A DNA stretch of 64,000 bases. Source: Thermoflexus sp040289485 (lineage in GTDB: Bacteria; Chloroflexota; Anaerolineae; Thermoflexales; Thermoflexaceae). Both the position numbers and the translations under genes were made by a program. Positions 8,088 through 17,235 of this stretch are shown here, one piece after another. How positions within the stretch are numbered: position 1 is the stretch's first letter; every line of letters starts with the position of its first letter. Under the pieces are notes generated by a model. The model ran no database searches, had not been told where the DNA came from, and worked only from the letters and a program-made list of their open reading frames with translations. Location: assembly GCF_040289485.1 (NCBI RefSeq), contig NZ_PSLG01000002.1, positions 1-64,000 on the forward strand, read 5' to 3'.

Positions 8088-9437
8088 TCAGATCGCTTGC
8101 TTCTGCAGGTTCATGAACTGGGCCCGGTCGGCCCGGAAATACAGTTCCACCGTCCCCATAGGTCCGTGGCGGTGCTTGGCCACGATCAACTCGGCGATGT
8201 TCCGCTTCTCGGTGTCCGGGTTATACAGTTCGTCCCGGTAGATGAAGATCACCACGTCCGCGTCCTGCTCGATGCTGCCGCTCTCCCGCAGATCGGCCAG
8301 GATCGGCCGCTTGTCGTGGCGCTGCTCGACGGCCCGGGAGAGCTGGGAGGCGGCGACGACCGGGATGTTCAATTCGCGCGCCAGGCTCTTGAGGGCGCGG
8401 GAGATGTAAGAGATCTCTTGGACACGGTTCTCCGCCCGGATGTCGGCAGTCATCAGTTGCAGGTAATCGACGATGAGGAGGTCCAGGCCGTGCTCCGCGT
8501 AAAGACGACGGGCTTTGGTGCGCAGTTGCAGGGCCGAGATGGCCGGTGTGTCGTCGATCCAGATAGGCAGTTCAGAGAGGGTGCTGACCGCGTGGACGAA
8601 GCGAGGCCACTCGTCCTCCTTCAGGTCCCCCATGCGCAGCCGCTGGCCCTCGATGCCCGTCTCCTGGGAGACCAGGCGGTGGACGACTTGCTCGGCCGAC
8701 ATCTCGAGGGAGAAGATGGCCACGCGCTGGCGGTAGCGTTTGGCTGCGTTCAGGGCGAAGGAAAGCAACAGCGAGGTCTTTCCCATCCCAGGCCGCGCCG
8801 CCACGATCACCAGGTCCGAGCGCCCCAACCCTCCCAGCAGACGGTCCAGATCGCGGAACCCGGTGGGGATCCCCAGGGGCTCCCCCCGGTGCTCGTAGAG
8901 GTACTCGATGTGTTCGTAGTAGGTTCGCAGGAGGTCCCGGATGGATGAGATCTCGTGGGCGAGGCGGCGCTGGGCGACGGCGAAAAGCGTCGCCTCCGCC
9001 CGGTCCAGAAGCTCGTCGACCTCGCTTTGGGAGTCCTCGTAGGCCATGCGGGCGATCTGGGAGGCGGCCTCCAGCAGGCGCCGGCGGATGGCATCCCGCT
9101 CCACCAGACGCGCGTAGTCCATGGCGTGGACGGCCGCCGGGACGCGGGCGGCCAGGCCGATGAGGAAACTGCGCCCTCCGACCTCCTGCAGGCGGCCCTG
9201 GCCTTCGAGTTCGTCGGCCACCGTCACCGGGTCGATGGCCTCCCGGCGGCCGACGAGGGCGAGATACGCCTCCCAGATCCAGCGGTGCTTCTCGAGGAAA
9301 AAGTCCTCGGGCCGGAGCACGGTCGCCAGGGTGTAGATCAGTTCCGGATCCAGGAGCACGGCGCCCAGGACGGCCTCCTCGGCCTCCAGGTTGTGGGGCG
9401 CCAGCGGGATCCGTTCCGTGCGTTCCACTTCCACCAT
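8088..9437 (-). CDS. dnaB: replicative DNA helicase DnaB
   Basis: A 449-residue RecA-type hexameric helicase of full length. The N-terminal domain opens with PLAPHNLEAEEAVLGAVLLD-like sequence (IPLAPHNLEAEEAVLG). The linker is followed by the C-terminal ATPase domain with Walker A ARPGMGKTSLLLSFALN, Walker B LLIVDYLQLM, and SQLSRAVEQR and LRESGSIEQDADVVIF, all DnaB signatures. It unwinds DNA at the fork and interacts with primase and its loader. It heads the minus-strand replication cluster with the DnaD-like and DnaC-like genes, spaced by seven bases or overlapping. No intein is present. Confidence 0.97.
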   Translation of the reverse strand: MVEVERTERIPLAPHNLEAEEAVLGAVLLDPELIYTLATVLRPEDFFLEKHRWIWEAYLALVGRREAIDPVTVADELEGQGRLQEVGGRSFLIGLAARVPAAVHAMDYARLVERDAIRRRLLEAASQIARMAYEDSQSEVDELLDRAEATLFAVAQRRLAHEISSIRDLLRTYYEHIEYLYEHRGEPLGIPTGFRDLDRLLGGLGRSDLVIVAARPGMGKTSLLLSFALNAAKRYRQRVAIFSLEMSAEQVVHRLVSQETGIEGQRLRMGDLKEDEWPRFVHAVSTLSELPIWIDDTPAISALQLRTKARRLYAEHGLDLLIVDYLQLMTADIRAENRVQEISYISRALKSLARELNIPVVAASQLSRAVEQRHDKRPILADLRESGSIEQDADVVIFIYRDELYNPDTEKRNIAELIVAKHRHGPMGTVELYFRADRAQFMNLQKQAI

Positions 9438-9480
9438 CCGGTCATCTTCCTCGATGGATCAGAGGACCGATGCCAGACCC

Positions 9481-9500
9481 GGCGCCCCCGTGGGGGCGCC
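9481..9500 (-). terminator. GC-rich hairpin between the DUF151 gene and dnaB
   Basis: A perfect 20-base inverted repeat (GGCGCCCC, loop CGTG, GGGGCGCC) sits in the 170-base gap between two minus-strand genes. There is no T-tract, so it may be an imperfect terminator for the nuclease gene or a structured leader for dnaB. Nothing else is recognisable in the gap. Confidence 0.4.
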
Positions 9501-9607
9501 GCGCCCTGCGCTCCGATCCAGCCGGGAGGGAGGCCTCGGGGATGGGAGGCGCAGGCCTGCCGAAGGTGAGACATGAGGGCCGCCGGCGAGTCGGGGGAGA
9601 GGGTCCC

Positions 9608-10126
9608 TCACTCCTCGCCGGATTCGCCCAGGTCGTCCAGATCCAGGGACTCGATGAGATCGCGGAAAGGGGAGCGCTCCAGTTTCTCCTCGGGGCTCTC
9701 CAGCTCCTCGGCCTCGATCTCCTCCTCCCGCGGGTTCACCCCGGCCCGCTCCATGACGTCCTCGTCGACGTAGATGGGGACCTTGGCCCGCACGGCAAGG
9801 GCGATGGCGTCGCTGGGCCGGGAATCGATCTCCAGGCGGCGGGAGTCCATCTGGATGACGATGCAGGCGTAGAAGGTGTCGTTCCGTAGGTCGTTGACGA
9901 CCACGTAGAGGATGGTGCCCCCCATCTCGGCGATGACGTTCTTGAGCAGGTCGTGGGTCAGGGGCCGGGCGACCTCGATCTGTTGCAGCTCGATGTTGAT
10001 GGCCTCGGCCTCGTAGGGGCCGATCCAGATGGGCAGGTAGCGCTCGCTCTCCCGCTCCCGGAGGATGAGCACCCGGTGCTGGGACATCAGGCTGGCGCGG
10101 ATGCTGTCGATCTCCACCTCGATCAT
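9608..10126 (-). CDS. bifunctional nuclease domain protein (DUF151)
   Basis: A 172-residue protein. Residues 1-130 form a DUF151/BFN domain: LPIWIGPYEAEAI, RPLTHDLL, then DSRPSDAIALAVRAKVPIYV, which are the conserved segments of the family. A 40-residue acidic tail follows (EEEIEAEELESPEEKLE), common in actinobacterial and chloroflexal members. BFN-domain proteins have been reported to have nuclease activity, and some act as transcription antiterminators. Which of these applies here cannot be told from sequence. The gene is monocistronic-looking and has a TATAAT about 50 bases upstream of the ATG. Confidence 0.9.
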   Translation of the reverse strand: MIEVEIDSIRASLMSQHRVLILRERESERYLPIWIGPYEAEAINIELQQIEVARPLTHDLLKNVIAEMGGTILYVVVNDLRNDTFYACIVIQMDSRRLEIDSRPSDAIALAVRAKVPIYVDEDVMERAGVNPREEEIEAEELESPEEKLERSPFRDLIESLDLDDLGESGEE

Positions 10127-10176
10127 CAGAGCCTCCCCCCTTCTCGTTCCGCCGGCGCTATCCTTCGTTCGCCCTG

Positions 10177-10182
10177 ATTATA
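10177..10182 (-). promoter_or_regulatory. -10 element for the DUF151 gene
   Basis: On the minus strand the hexamer is a perfect TATAAT, ending 51 bases before the ATG at 10126. At 17-base spacing the upstream hexamer reads CGGTCG, which is not a -35 match, so recognition may rely on an activator or another feature. It lies in the divergent gap shared with hutH. Confidence 0.45.
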
Positions 10183-10250
10183 CCACGGACCGCCCCAGCC
10201 GACCGGGCAACCCGCCGCGGGGAGGATCCCTGGCGACGGGGTGCGCCCCC

Positions 10251-10279
10251 TTTCAGCCGGGCTCCCCCTCCGGTATAAC
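10251..10279 (+). promoter_or_regulatory. weak promoter candidate for hutH
   Basis: TATAAC at 10274-10279 (5 of 6) could be a -10 element. The hexamer 17 bases upstream, TTTCAG at 10251-10256, is a poor -35. A start point near 10286 would give a leader of about 28 bases before the ATG at 10314, which has a GGGGAGGAAG ribosome binding site. Confidence 0.35.
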
Positions 10280-10313
10280 GGGGAGGGGAACCATCACCCG
10301 GGGGAGGAAGCCG

Positions 10314-11873
10314 ATGTCGGTCCTGTGGCTGGATGGGGAGCATTTGCGTCTGGAGGACGTGGTAGCGGTGGCCCGGGAGGGACGGCCGGTGGACTTGACC
10401 CCGGAGGCCTGGGGGCGGGTCCGGCGCAGCCGCGAGGCGGTGGAGCGGCTGCTGGCCCGGGGCGCGGTGGTGTATGGGGTGACCACCGGCTTCGGGCACC
10501 TGCGGAACATCCGGATCTCGCCGGAGCAGGCCTCGGCCCTCCAGCACAATCTGCTGCAAAGCCACGCCGCGGGGGTCGGGCCGGCGCTCCCCGAGGAGCA
10601 GGTGCGGGCGATGATGCTGGCCCGCCTGAACACCCTGGCCCGGGGCCATTCGGGGGTCCGCCCCCAGGTCCTCCGGCTGCTGATCGAGATGCTCAACCGG
10701 GGTGTCCACCCGGTGGTGCCCGCCCAGGGCTCCCTGGGGGCCAGCGGGGATCTGGCCCCCCTGGCCCATCTCGCGCTGCCCATGATCGGCCTGGGGGAGG
10801 CCGTGGTGGACGGCCATCGGCGGCCGGGGGCGGAGGCGCTGGCCGCCGTGGGGCTGCAGCCGCTTTGCCTCGAGGCCAAGGAGGGCCTGGCGCTGATCAA
10901 CGGCACCGCCTTCATGGCCGGGGTGGGGGCCCTGGTAACCTACGACGCGGAGGTCCTGGTGCAGACCGCCGATGTGGTCGGCGCGCTGACCTTGGAGGCC
11001 TTGGAAGGCTCTCCCGTCCCCTTTGATGAGCGCCTGCACCGGGTCCGGCCGCATCCGCGGCAGATGGACTGCGCTGCTTTCCTGCGACGGCTGCTGGAGG
11101 GGAGCGAGTTCCTGGGCGACCCACGGAGCCCCTCGCAGGTTCAGGACGCCTACTCCCTGCGCTGCATGCCCCAGGTGCACGGCGCGGTCCGGGACGTGGT
11201 GGCCTACGCGCGGTGGGCCTTGGAGATCGAACTGAACAGCGCCACGGACAACCCGCTGATCTTCTGGGAGGAAGGCCAGGCGGAGCCGGAGGTGCTCTCG
11301 GGCGGGAATTTCCACGGGGAGCTCATCGCCCTGGCCATGGACTACCTGGCCATCGGGCTGACGGAGCTGGCCAACATCTCGGAGCGGCGGCTGAACCGGT
11401 TGCTGGACCCCGCGGCGAACGAGGGCCGTTACCCGCCCTTCCTGGCCCTGGAGCCGGGCCTGAACTCGGGCTTTATGCTGGTCCAGTATACGGCAGCGGC
11501 CCTGGCCTCGGAGAACAAGGTGCTGGCCCATCCGGCCAGCGCCGACACCATCCCCTCTTCGGCCAACACCGAGGACCACGTGAGCATGGGGGCGACAGCG
11601 GTCCGCCACGCCGAGATGGTGTTGCGCAACACCCAACGGGTGGTGGCGGCGGAACTGTTCGCCGCCGGACAGGCCATCGACCTGCGACGGCGCCAGGCGG
11701 GGCGGCCCCTGCGGCTGGGGACGGGCACAGCGGCAGCCTACACCGTGCTCCGGTGCCACGTGCCCTTCCTGGAGGCCGACACGGCGATGGCCCCCTGGAT
11801 GGAGACGGCCTGGCGCCTGGTGGCCGAGGGCGCCATCCTCCGCGCTGTGCGGGAGGCTCTGGGGGAGAGATAA
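10314..11873 (+). CDS. hutH: histidine ammonia-lyase
   Basis: A 519-residue aromatic amino acid ammonia-lyase. The Ala143-Ser144-Gly145 triad inside GSLGASGDLAPLAH cyclises to the MIO electrophile, and its position matches classical histidase numbering. Other family segments are YGVTTGFGHL, NSATDNPLIF, GGNFHGEL and MGATAVRHA. Tyr in YGVTTGF and the histidase-like length favour histidine over phenylalanine as substrate, but this is not proven. It would deaminate histidine to urocanate. No hutU, hutI or hutG is adjacent, so the gene stands apart from a hut operon. The ATG follows GGGGAGGAAG; an in-frame extension upstream has no support. Confidence 0.9.
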   Translation: MSVLWLDGEHLRLEDVVAVAREGRPVDLTPEAWGRVRRSREAVERLLARGAVVYGVTTGFGHLRNIRISPEQASALQHNLLQSHAAGVGPALPEEQVRAMMLARLNTLARGHSGVRPQVLRLLIEMLNRGVHPVVPAQGSLGASGDLAPLAHLALPMIGLGEAVVDGHRRPGAEALAAVGLQPLCLEAKEGLALINGTAFMAGVGALVTYDAEVLVQTADVVGALTLEALEGSPVPFDERLHRVRPHPRQMDCAAFLRRLLEGSEFLGDPRSPSQVQDAYSLRCMPQVHGAVRDVVAYARWALEIELNSATDNPLIFWEEGQAEPEVLSGGNFHGELIALAMDYLAIGLTELANISERRLNRLLDPAANEGRYPPFLALEPGLNSGFMLVQYTAAALASENKVLAHPASADTIPSSANTEDHVSMGATAVRHAEMVLRNTQRVVAAELFAAGQAIDLRRRQAGRPLRLGTGTAAAYTVLRCHVPFLEADTAMAPWMETAWRLVAEGAILRAVREALGER

Positions 11874-11883
11874 GCCGCAGCGC

Positions 11884-13368
11884 TCAAGACCCCGCCCGCC
11901 GGATGGCGATCCGCCACACGGGAGCGGCCGCGGGGGCGGGGAGGGCAGGGGCAGCGGGGCGGACCCCGACCACCCACAGGATCTCGTCGCGGCCGCTCAC
12001 CAGCAACGGCCAGCGGTCCCGCCAGACCCGCGGGATCTTCTGGTTGATCATAAACGTCTTCAGCCGCACCGGGCCGGGCATCCCGGCCGGATGGAAGCGA
12101 TCCCCTGCCCGGCGCGGGCGGAGGGCCAAGCCGCCTTCCGCCGCTCCCGGATCCAGATACAGGGTCCACGGATCCGCGTGCGCCAGCCGTTGGGGATCCC
12201 AGCGGGGCAGCTCCTCCCAGATCACCGCCCATCGGCCGTCCGGCCATGGCGTCTCCCCCGGGCGCAGCGCCAGGGGCCCCTGGAGGAGGGGGAGATCCGG
12301 CTCCGGCCAGACCGCCTCCGCCCGGGCCACGATCAGGCCCTCATAGGCCACCGCGACGACCAAGCCCTCGGGCCAGGTCGCCTGCCCCCCGGTCATCCGA
12401 TCCGCTGCCAGGCGGATGGCCTCCTCCACATGGGCGAATCCCAAGTCCCGCAGCCGATGGGCCAGCCGGAAGGCGGCCTCCCGCAAGGCCATCCGCCGCA
12501 GGCTCAGCGGCAGGGCCGACCAGCGGCCCAGGTCGAACACGATACGGTCAGGCTCCTCCACGGCCACCACTGTCGGCCAGACCTGCTGCAGCGTCTGCTC
12601 CAAAAACGCATAGTCGGCGGCGAGGACCTCCGCCATGCGCCACCAGACCGCCCGCAGGCGGGGGTTCAGCCGCTCCAGGAAGGGCAACACCTCATGGCGC
12701 AGCCGGTTGCGAAAGAGGGTCTGGTCGATGTTGGAGCGGTCGAAGCGCGGGGTGAGCCCCTTCGCCTGCAGGTAGGCCTCGATCTCCCGGCGCCAGACCC
12801 CCAGCAACGGGCGGACCAACCACAGGTCCGGAGGAGGGCGGCGGAGCAGGCCGTGGAATTCCGTCAGCCGCATGCGGGGGCGCATCCCTCGCAGCCCGGC
12901 CAGGCCGCTCCCCCGCACCAGATGCATCAATACCGTCTCCACCTGGTCATCCGCCTGGTGGGCGACGGCGATGGTGCGGCTGCCGACGGCCTCCGCCACC
13001 CCCGCCAGGAAGGTGTAGCGGGCCTGGCGGGCCGCCTCTTCCAGGGAAAGCCCTTCGCGGGCGGCCAGCGTCCGGACGTCCTCCTGCCCGATGGTGCAGG
13101 GAAGGCCCCACGCCGCCGCCAGCCGGGCCACGAAGGCGGCGTCGGCGTCGGCCTCCGGGCCCCGCAGGCCGTGGTGCAGATGGGCCACGTGGAGGGCGAT
13201 CCCCAGTTCGGGGGCGAGGTCCCGCAGCACATCCAGCAGACACAGCGAATCCGGACCTCCGGAGACGCCCACCACCACGGTCTCGCCGGGCGGGAACAGG
13301 CCGTCGCGGCGGGCGGCCTCCTGCACCGCCCGCCGGACGGCTGCGATGGCACGCTTCCCAGAGGACAT
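11884..13368 (-). CDS. tilS: tRNA(Ile)-lysidine synthase
   Basis: A 494-residue N-type ATP pyrophosphatase that converts C34 of tRNA-Ile(CAU) to lysidine. The PP-loop SGGPDSLCLLDVL lies near residue 36, followed by HVAHLHHGLRG and the HQADDQVETVLMHLVRGSG segment that is diagnostic of TilS. The C-terminal region (about 380-490) with DRFHPAGMPGPVRLKTFMIN + QKIPR is the TilS C-terminal substrate-recognition domain. The start could be this ATG or the GTG three codons upstream at 13377. It lies 23 bases after the hydrolase gene. It should be essential. Confidence 0.95.
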   Translation of the reverse strand: MSSGKRAIAAVRRAVQEAARRDGLFPPGETVVVGVSGGPDSLCLLDVLRDLAPELGIALHVAHLHHGLRGPEADADAAFVARLAAAWGLPCTIGQEDVRTLAAREGLSLEEAARQARYTFLAGVAEAVGSRTIAVAHQADDQVETVLMHLVRGSGLAGLRGMRPRMRLTEFHGLLRRPPPDLWLVRPLLGVWRREIEAYLQAKGLTPRFDRSNIDQTLFRNRLRHEVLPFLERLNPRLRAVWWRMAEVLAADYAFLEQTLQQVWPTVVAVEEPDRIVFDLGRWSALPLSLRRMALREAAFRLAHRLRDLGFAHVEEAIRLAADRMTGGQATWPEGLVVAVAYEGLIVARAEAVWPEPDLPLLQGPLALRPGETPWPDGRWAVIWEELPRWDPQRLAHADPWTLYLDPGAAEGGLALRPRRAGDRFHPAGMPGPVRLKTFMINQKIPRVWRDRWPLLVSGRDEILWVVGVRPAAPALPAPAAAPVWRIAIRRAGS

Positions 13369-13391
13369 GGCCGTCACCGCTCGGCCGGGGC

Positions 13392-14192
13392 TCAGGCCCC
13401 GCCCACCTCGGACAGGAACGCGCGGACGGCCTCGTTGAAGGCATCGGGGGCCTCCAGGTTGGCCAGATGGCCCGCCCGCGGGATCTGGACCAGCCGGGCC
13501 CCGGGGATCCCTGCGGCCATCTCCTGGGCCACCTCCGGCGGGGTGACGACGTCCTCTTCCCCGACGAGGATCCGGGTGGGCACCCGGATCGTGGGCAGCA
13601 GCGCGGTCCGATCGGGCCGCTCGGCCATGGCCTGAAGGGCTCCGATGAGCCCGACAGCCGGGTTGGCCATCATCTTGCGCCGCAGAGCCTCCACCAGATC
13701 CGGGCGCTCCCGCTGGGTGGTCGCCCCGAGCAGCCGCGGGAGGAAGGCCTCCACGGCGGCCCGGGGTCCCTCTTGTCGGATCCGGTCGATCAGCGCGTAG
13801 CGGTTGGCCCGGGCCTCCGGCGTGTCCGCCTGGTGGCGGGTGTCGGCCAGGATCAGCCCGCGGACCCGCTCGGGATAGGCGGCGTAGAAGGCGAAGGCGA
13901 TGTAGCCGCCCATGGAGAGGCCGGCCAGCACTGCCCGCTCGATCCCCAGCGCGTCCATCAGGCCCCGCAGATCGGCCGCGAACTGTTCCATGGTGTAGGG
14001 CCCCTCCGGCGCGCTGCTCCCTCCAAACCCCCGCAGGTCCACCGTGATCGATCGGACGCCGTCGGCCAGGGCCCGGACCTGGGGATCCCACAGCCAGCGG
14101 CCCAGCGGGAAGCCGTGGATCCAGAGGACCGGGACGCCCTGCCCGTAGACGTCGTAAACCAGCCGGATCCCATCCACCCGCGCGAACGGCAT
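13392..14192 (-). CDS. alpha/beta-fold hydrolase
   Basis: A 266-residue hydrolase. Residue segments are LWIHGFPLGRWLW (oxyanion hole HGF), TVDLRGFGGSSAPEG, GLSMGGYIAFAFYAAYPERV (nucleophile elbow with Ser), VPTRILVGEEDVVTPPE (acid) and AGHLANLEAPDAF (catalytic His). This layout fits the PcaD/haloalkane-type group, but the substrate cannot be predicted. The ATG at 14192 is chosen over the GTG two codons upstream because AGGAGG lies five bases from it and would abut the GTG. It is followed closely by tilS. Confidence 0.85.
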   Translation of the reverse strand: MPFARVDGIRLVYDVYGQGVPVLWIHGFPLGRWLWDPQVRALADGVRSITVDLRGFGGSSAPEGPYTMEQFAADLRGLMDALGIERAVLAGLSMGGYIAFAFYAAYPERVRGLILADTRHQADTPEARANRYALIDRIRQEGPRAAVEAFLPRLLGATTQRERPDLVEALRRKMMANPAVGLIGALQAMAERPDRTALLPTIRVPTRILVGEEDVVTPPEVAQEMAAGIPGARLVQIPRAGHLANLEAPDAFNEAVRAFLSEVGGA

Positions 14193-14228
14193 GGTCACCT
14201 CCTGGGGTGCTTGGATCGGCCTGGGAGA

Positions 14229-14234
14229 ATTTTA
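14229..14234 (-). promoter_or_regulatory. possible -10 element for the hydrolase-tilS pair
   Basis: TAAAAT on the minus strand, 37 bases before the ATG at 14192, within the 70-base gap after the GT39 gene. No matching -35 is seen at usual spacing, so this is only a candidate. Confidence 0.25.
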
Positions 14235-14262
14235 TCCCGGTGCAGATCGCGCCTCCATCGGG

Positions 14263-17028
14263 CTACGGCAGCCCCTCGATGGGGACGGGCAGTTCGATGT
14301 GATCCTTCCCATCGTCGGCGCGGACCCGCTGCATGGTGTCCGGATCGTAGAGGACGACCCAGAGCCGGCCGGGGCCGCGCAGGGGCTCGCGGAAGGCCAC
14401 CGAATGGACGTCCTCGATGTATTCGTCCTTCACCCACGTCACGGTGGGGGCCGCCCCGTCGGCCGGCGGCCGGTCGTCCTGGCCTACCAGCCGGCCCTCC
14501 GCGTTCAGCACCTGGACGGAGACCACGTAAGAGCGCGCGATGGGATCCTCGTTCAAGGCCCGCCAGACCAGCCGCACGGTCAGCCCTTCGCCGGGCCGGA
14601 GGGCCGTCCGATCGACGCTCACGCCCACCAGTTCGGCCAGGCCGGGGAAGCGTCGGCCCACCGGGAGGTCGACGGTGGGGGCTTCGAACCGGCGCGGGCG
14701 CCCGGCGATCTCGATGGTCCCCAGAGAGACCGCAGGGCCGTCGCCCCAACCCAAGCGCACCTCGGCCGGCCCCGGCGGCGTCTGGGGAGGCAGCCGGACC
14801 GCCCGGCGGTCCAGGATCGGCACCCCGACGGGCCATTCGGCGGGCGGGTAGCGTCCGTAACCGGGATCGCCGCTCTGGGCACCCAGGATCTCGTCTCCCC
14901 GTCGGACGATCAGGCGAAGGGGCCGGTTCGGAAGCCCGGCGGAGGTCGCTTCCAGCAGCAGGGCCACCCGCAGGGACTCCCCGGGGGCCAGGCGGGGATT
15001 CTGAAACTGGAAGCCCAGCAGCCGCAGGCCCTCCCCCAGCGGAACCGGATCGGCCAGCCGGGGGAAGCCCCCCAGCGTGCCATAGGGATCTAGGGCCGCC
15101 CGGGGCGGGAGGACCTGCACGGGGCCCAGGACCAGGACGCGCCCGCCTGGGTTCTTCGCTGCATCGAGGAGGTCCAGGCCCCGCAGATCCGGCTCACGAT
15201 ACAGCGTCACGGTCAGGGTGTAAGGACCCGGCGGGGTTCCCAGGGGGACCGGCACCACGAAATACGTCGTGGTCTCCTCGCCGGGGGCCCAGCGGGCGGT
15301 GTAGCGGTGGAGATCGTTCATCAGCATCCAGTCCATGCCGCTCACCCGCTCCCCCGCGGGGTCCAGCAGGGCCACCGCCGCCTTCAAGTTCTCCCCGATG
15401 GGGGCCGGCATCCGCCAGCGCAGCGCCACCGGGATCCCCTCTCCGGCGTAGGCCGTGGTCTCGGTGAAGGTCCCTGTCAGCCAGAGGCGGTCCCCGAAGT
15501 TGGCCTCCGCCGGGGAGAGGGAAGGCATGGCCACCGGTCGTTCCAGGGCATAGACCCAGAGGGTGTAGCCGTTGAACTCGCGGCGCTCCAGCAGGCGCCC
15601 GGCACGCTCGAGCAGGAAGGGGATGAAGCGCTTGTCGTCGGTCACCGAGCGGAACCAGTGCAGGAGGAACACGCGGCGCTTGCCGGCCGTCACCCTCTGG
15701 AGCTCGGCCAGGCCTTCGGCCTCCCGGCCCCGCATTTTGACCCCCTGGATCGGGGCTGGTCCGGTGTAATACTGCTGCAGGGTGTATTCCTCCGAATCCA
15801 CCACGATAGCGTCTTCGGCGGTGGTGGCGCCGTTCAGGTAGGCGGCCACCCCGCGCACGTCCTCCCGGAAGAAAGCGGGGTCGTAGTAGACGATCCAGAG
15901 CCCCTGCAGATCGGTGGCGCCGAGGGTCACGAGCAGGGCGATGGCCATGGCCCGGCCGAGGCGGGCCGACCAGAGGTCGGCCGCCAGCGCGGCGGTGGTG
16001 AGCAGCAGGGCGGGCGTTAGCATCAGGATGTAGCGGGGGTGGACGATGGGCTTCCACCGGGTGATCCCGAAGACCAGAAGCAACGGCAGGGCGAAGGCCG
16101 AGAGCCAGAGGAGGGGGAAGGCGATCCCCCGTCCGCGGCGGCGCCAGGCCCGGAGGCCGGCCCCGAGCAAGGCGAAGGCGAAGGCCGCCCCGTAGGCGCT
16201 GGAGGCCGTCACGAACCCCGGCCGGGGCGGCGGCTCCCCGGTCTTCCCCAGGACCTCCCGGATGCCGATGTTGAAGAAGTGCCAGGTGAGGGCGAGGAAC
16301 TCGGGGAAGGTGGGGAAGGTGGCCCGCTCGTCGCTGTGCTGGCCCGTCTGCCGGTAGGCGGGGGGCAGCCACGGCCCGTAGGCCAGGACCACCAGGGCCT
16401 GGGTGAGAAGCCAGGCCCGGCGGTTGGGGCGGCGCTGCGCGGCGGGCTGGCGCTGGAGCAGGACGAAAGCGGCGATGTTGAGGAAGGCCACGGCCACCAC
16501 GGAGAAATAGTGGGTATACAGCATCGCTGCCTCCACCAGCCCCATGGCCGCGAGGGTGCCGGGCGGCCACGTCGGGCGCCGCATCAGGCGGCCCAGGAGG
16601 GCCAGGGCGGCCAGATATTCCAGGGCGAAGAGGGTATACATCCGGGTCTCCTGGGCGTAATACACATAGGCCGGGGCCAGGACCGCCAGCCCGGCCGCCA
16701 GCAGCCCGACCGCGGGGCCGACGCCCTGTCGGCCGACCCGGTAGAGCAGGGGGAGGAGGAGGAGGCCGAAGATCGTGGATAGGAACCGGGAGGTGAACTC
16801 TGTGTAGCCTGCGAGGGATCCCCAGAGGGAGAGCAGGATGTAGTAGAGGGGAGGATGGATGTCCACCGCGGTCATGCGGATGGCGGTGAGGATCCCGTGG
16901 CGGGCCAGATAAGTGCTATACCCCTCATCCCACCACCAGCTCTGGACAGCGATGCGGTGGAGGCGGAGGGCGAAGGCCATGAGGATCAGGCCCAGCAACA
17001 GCCCTTCCCGACGACGGATGCCTCCCAT
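14263..17028 (-). CDS. GT39-type membrane glycosyltransferase with long extracytoplasmic beta region
   Basis: A 921-residue protein. The N-terminal half is polytopic with the GT-C signature SWWWDEGYSTYLARHG (Asp-Glu in the first loop), DIHPPLYYILLSLWG and about ten hydrophobic segments, like the PMT_2/ArnT family that uses polyprenyl-phosphate sugars. The second half (about residues 480-921) has no membrane segments and carries repeated beta-type stretches (PGPYTLTVTLYREPDL, RPGEGLTVRLVWRALNEDP) resembling Ig-like modules, probably outside the cell. The ATG at 17028 follows AAGGAGG. The next in-frame start upstream would add 53 Gly/Arg-rich residues. A role in surface glycosylation is inferred. 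Confidence 0.75.
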   Translation of the reverse strand: MGGIRRREGLLLGLILMAFALRLHRIAVQSWWWDEGYSTYLARHGILTAIRMTAVDIHPPLYYILLSLWGSLAGYTEFTSRFLSTIFGLLLLPLLYRVGRQGVGPAVGLLAAGLAVLAPAYVYYAQETRMYTLFALEYLAALALLGRLMRRPTWPPGTLAAMGLVEAAMLYTHYFSVVAVAFLNIAAFVLLQRQPAAQRRPNRRAWLLTQALVVLAYGPWLPPAYRQTGQHSDERATFPTFPEFLALTWHFFNIGIREVLGKTGEPPPRPGFVTASSAYGAAFAFALLGAGLRAWRRRGRGIAFPLLWLSAFALPLLLVFGITRWKPIVHPRYILMLTPALLLTTAALAADLWSARLGRAMAIALLVTLGATDLQGLWIVYYDPAFFREDVRGVAAYLNGATTAEDAIVVDSEEYTLQQYYTGPAPIQGVKMRGREAEGLAELQRVTAGKRRVFLLHWFRSVTDDKRFIPFLLERAGRLLERREFNGYTLWVYALERPVAMPSLSPAEANFGDRLWLTGTFTETTAYAGEGIPVALRWRMPAPIGENLKAAVALLDPAGERVSGMDWMLMNDLHRYTARWAPGEETTTYFVVPVPLGTPPGPYTLTVTLYREPDLRGLDLLDAAKNPGGRVLVLGPVQVLPPRAALDPYGTLGGFPRLADPVPLGEGLRLLGFQFQNPRLAPGESLRVALLLEATSAGLPNRPLRLIVRRGDEILGAQSGDPGYGRYPPAEWPVGVPILDRRAVRLPPQTPPGPAEVRLGWGDGPAVSLGTIEIAGRPRRFEAPTVDLPVGRRFPGLAELVGVSVDRTALRPGEGLTVRLVWRALNEDPIARSYVVSVQVLNAEGRLVGQDDRPPADGAAPTVTWVKDEYIEDVHSVAFREPLRGPGRLWVVLYDPDTMQRVRADDGKDHIELPVPIEGLP

Positions 17029-17201
17029 CGGCGTGCCTTGACCTCCTTCCGGTCGTTCCCTCGGGGCGCTGGCCGGGAGGGAGCCCCCGCTGGTCTGGGC
17101 TTGGTTTTCGGCCCTTCCGTCCCGGAGGGCCAGCCCCCCAGGTCGGTCCCTGCCGGACTTTCTTCCTATGCCGCAGGGCCGCACCATCGATCATGATAAG
17201 T

Positions 17202-17209
17202 TTCAAGCC
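17202..17209 (+). promoter_or_regulatory. TTCAAGCC operator-like element before the first regulator gene
   Basis: TTCAAGCC differs by one base from the TTCAAACC pair found before the second regulator gene. It sits in an AT-rich 45-base stretch ahead of the ATG at 17236, where a TTCAA/TTGAA inverted repeat spaced by ten bases is also visible (about 17202-17221). Confidence 0.25.
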
Positions 17210-17235
17210 AAATATTTTGAATCAAGGGAAGGCCG

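Noticed and set aside
11884..14091. A 735-residue protein extending tilS upstream
   Set aside because: The extra N-terminal part is the shadow of the alpha/beta hydrolase; TilS homology begins at the start at 13368.
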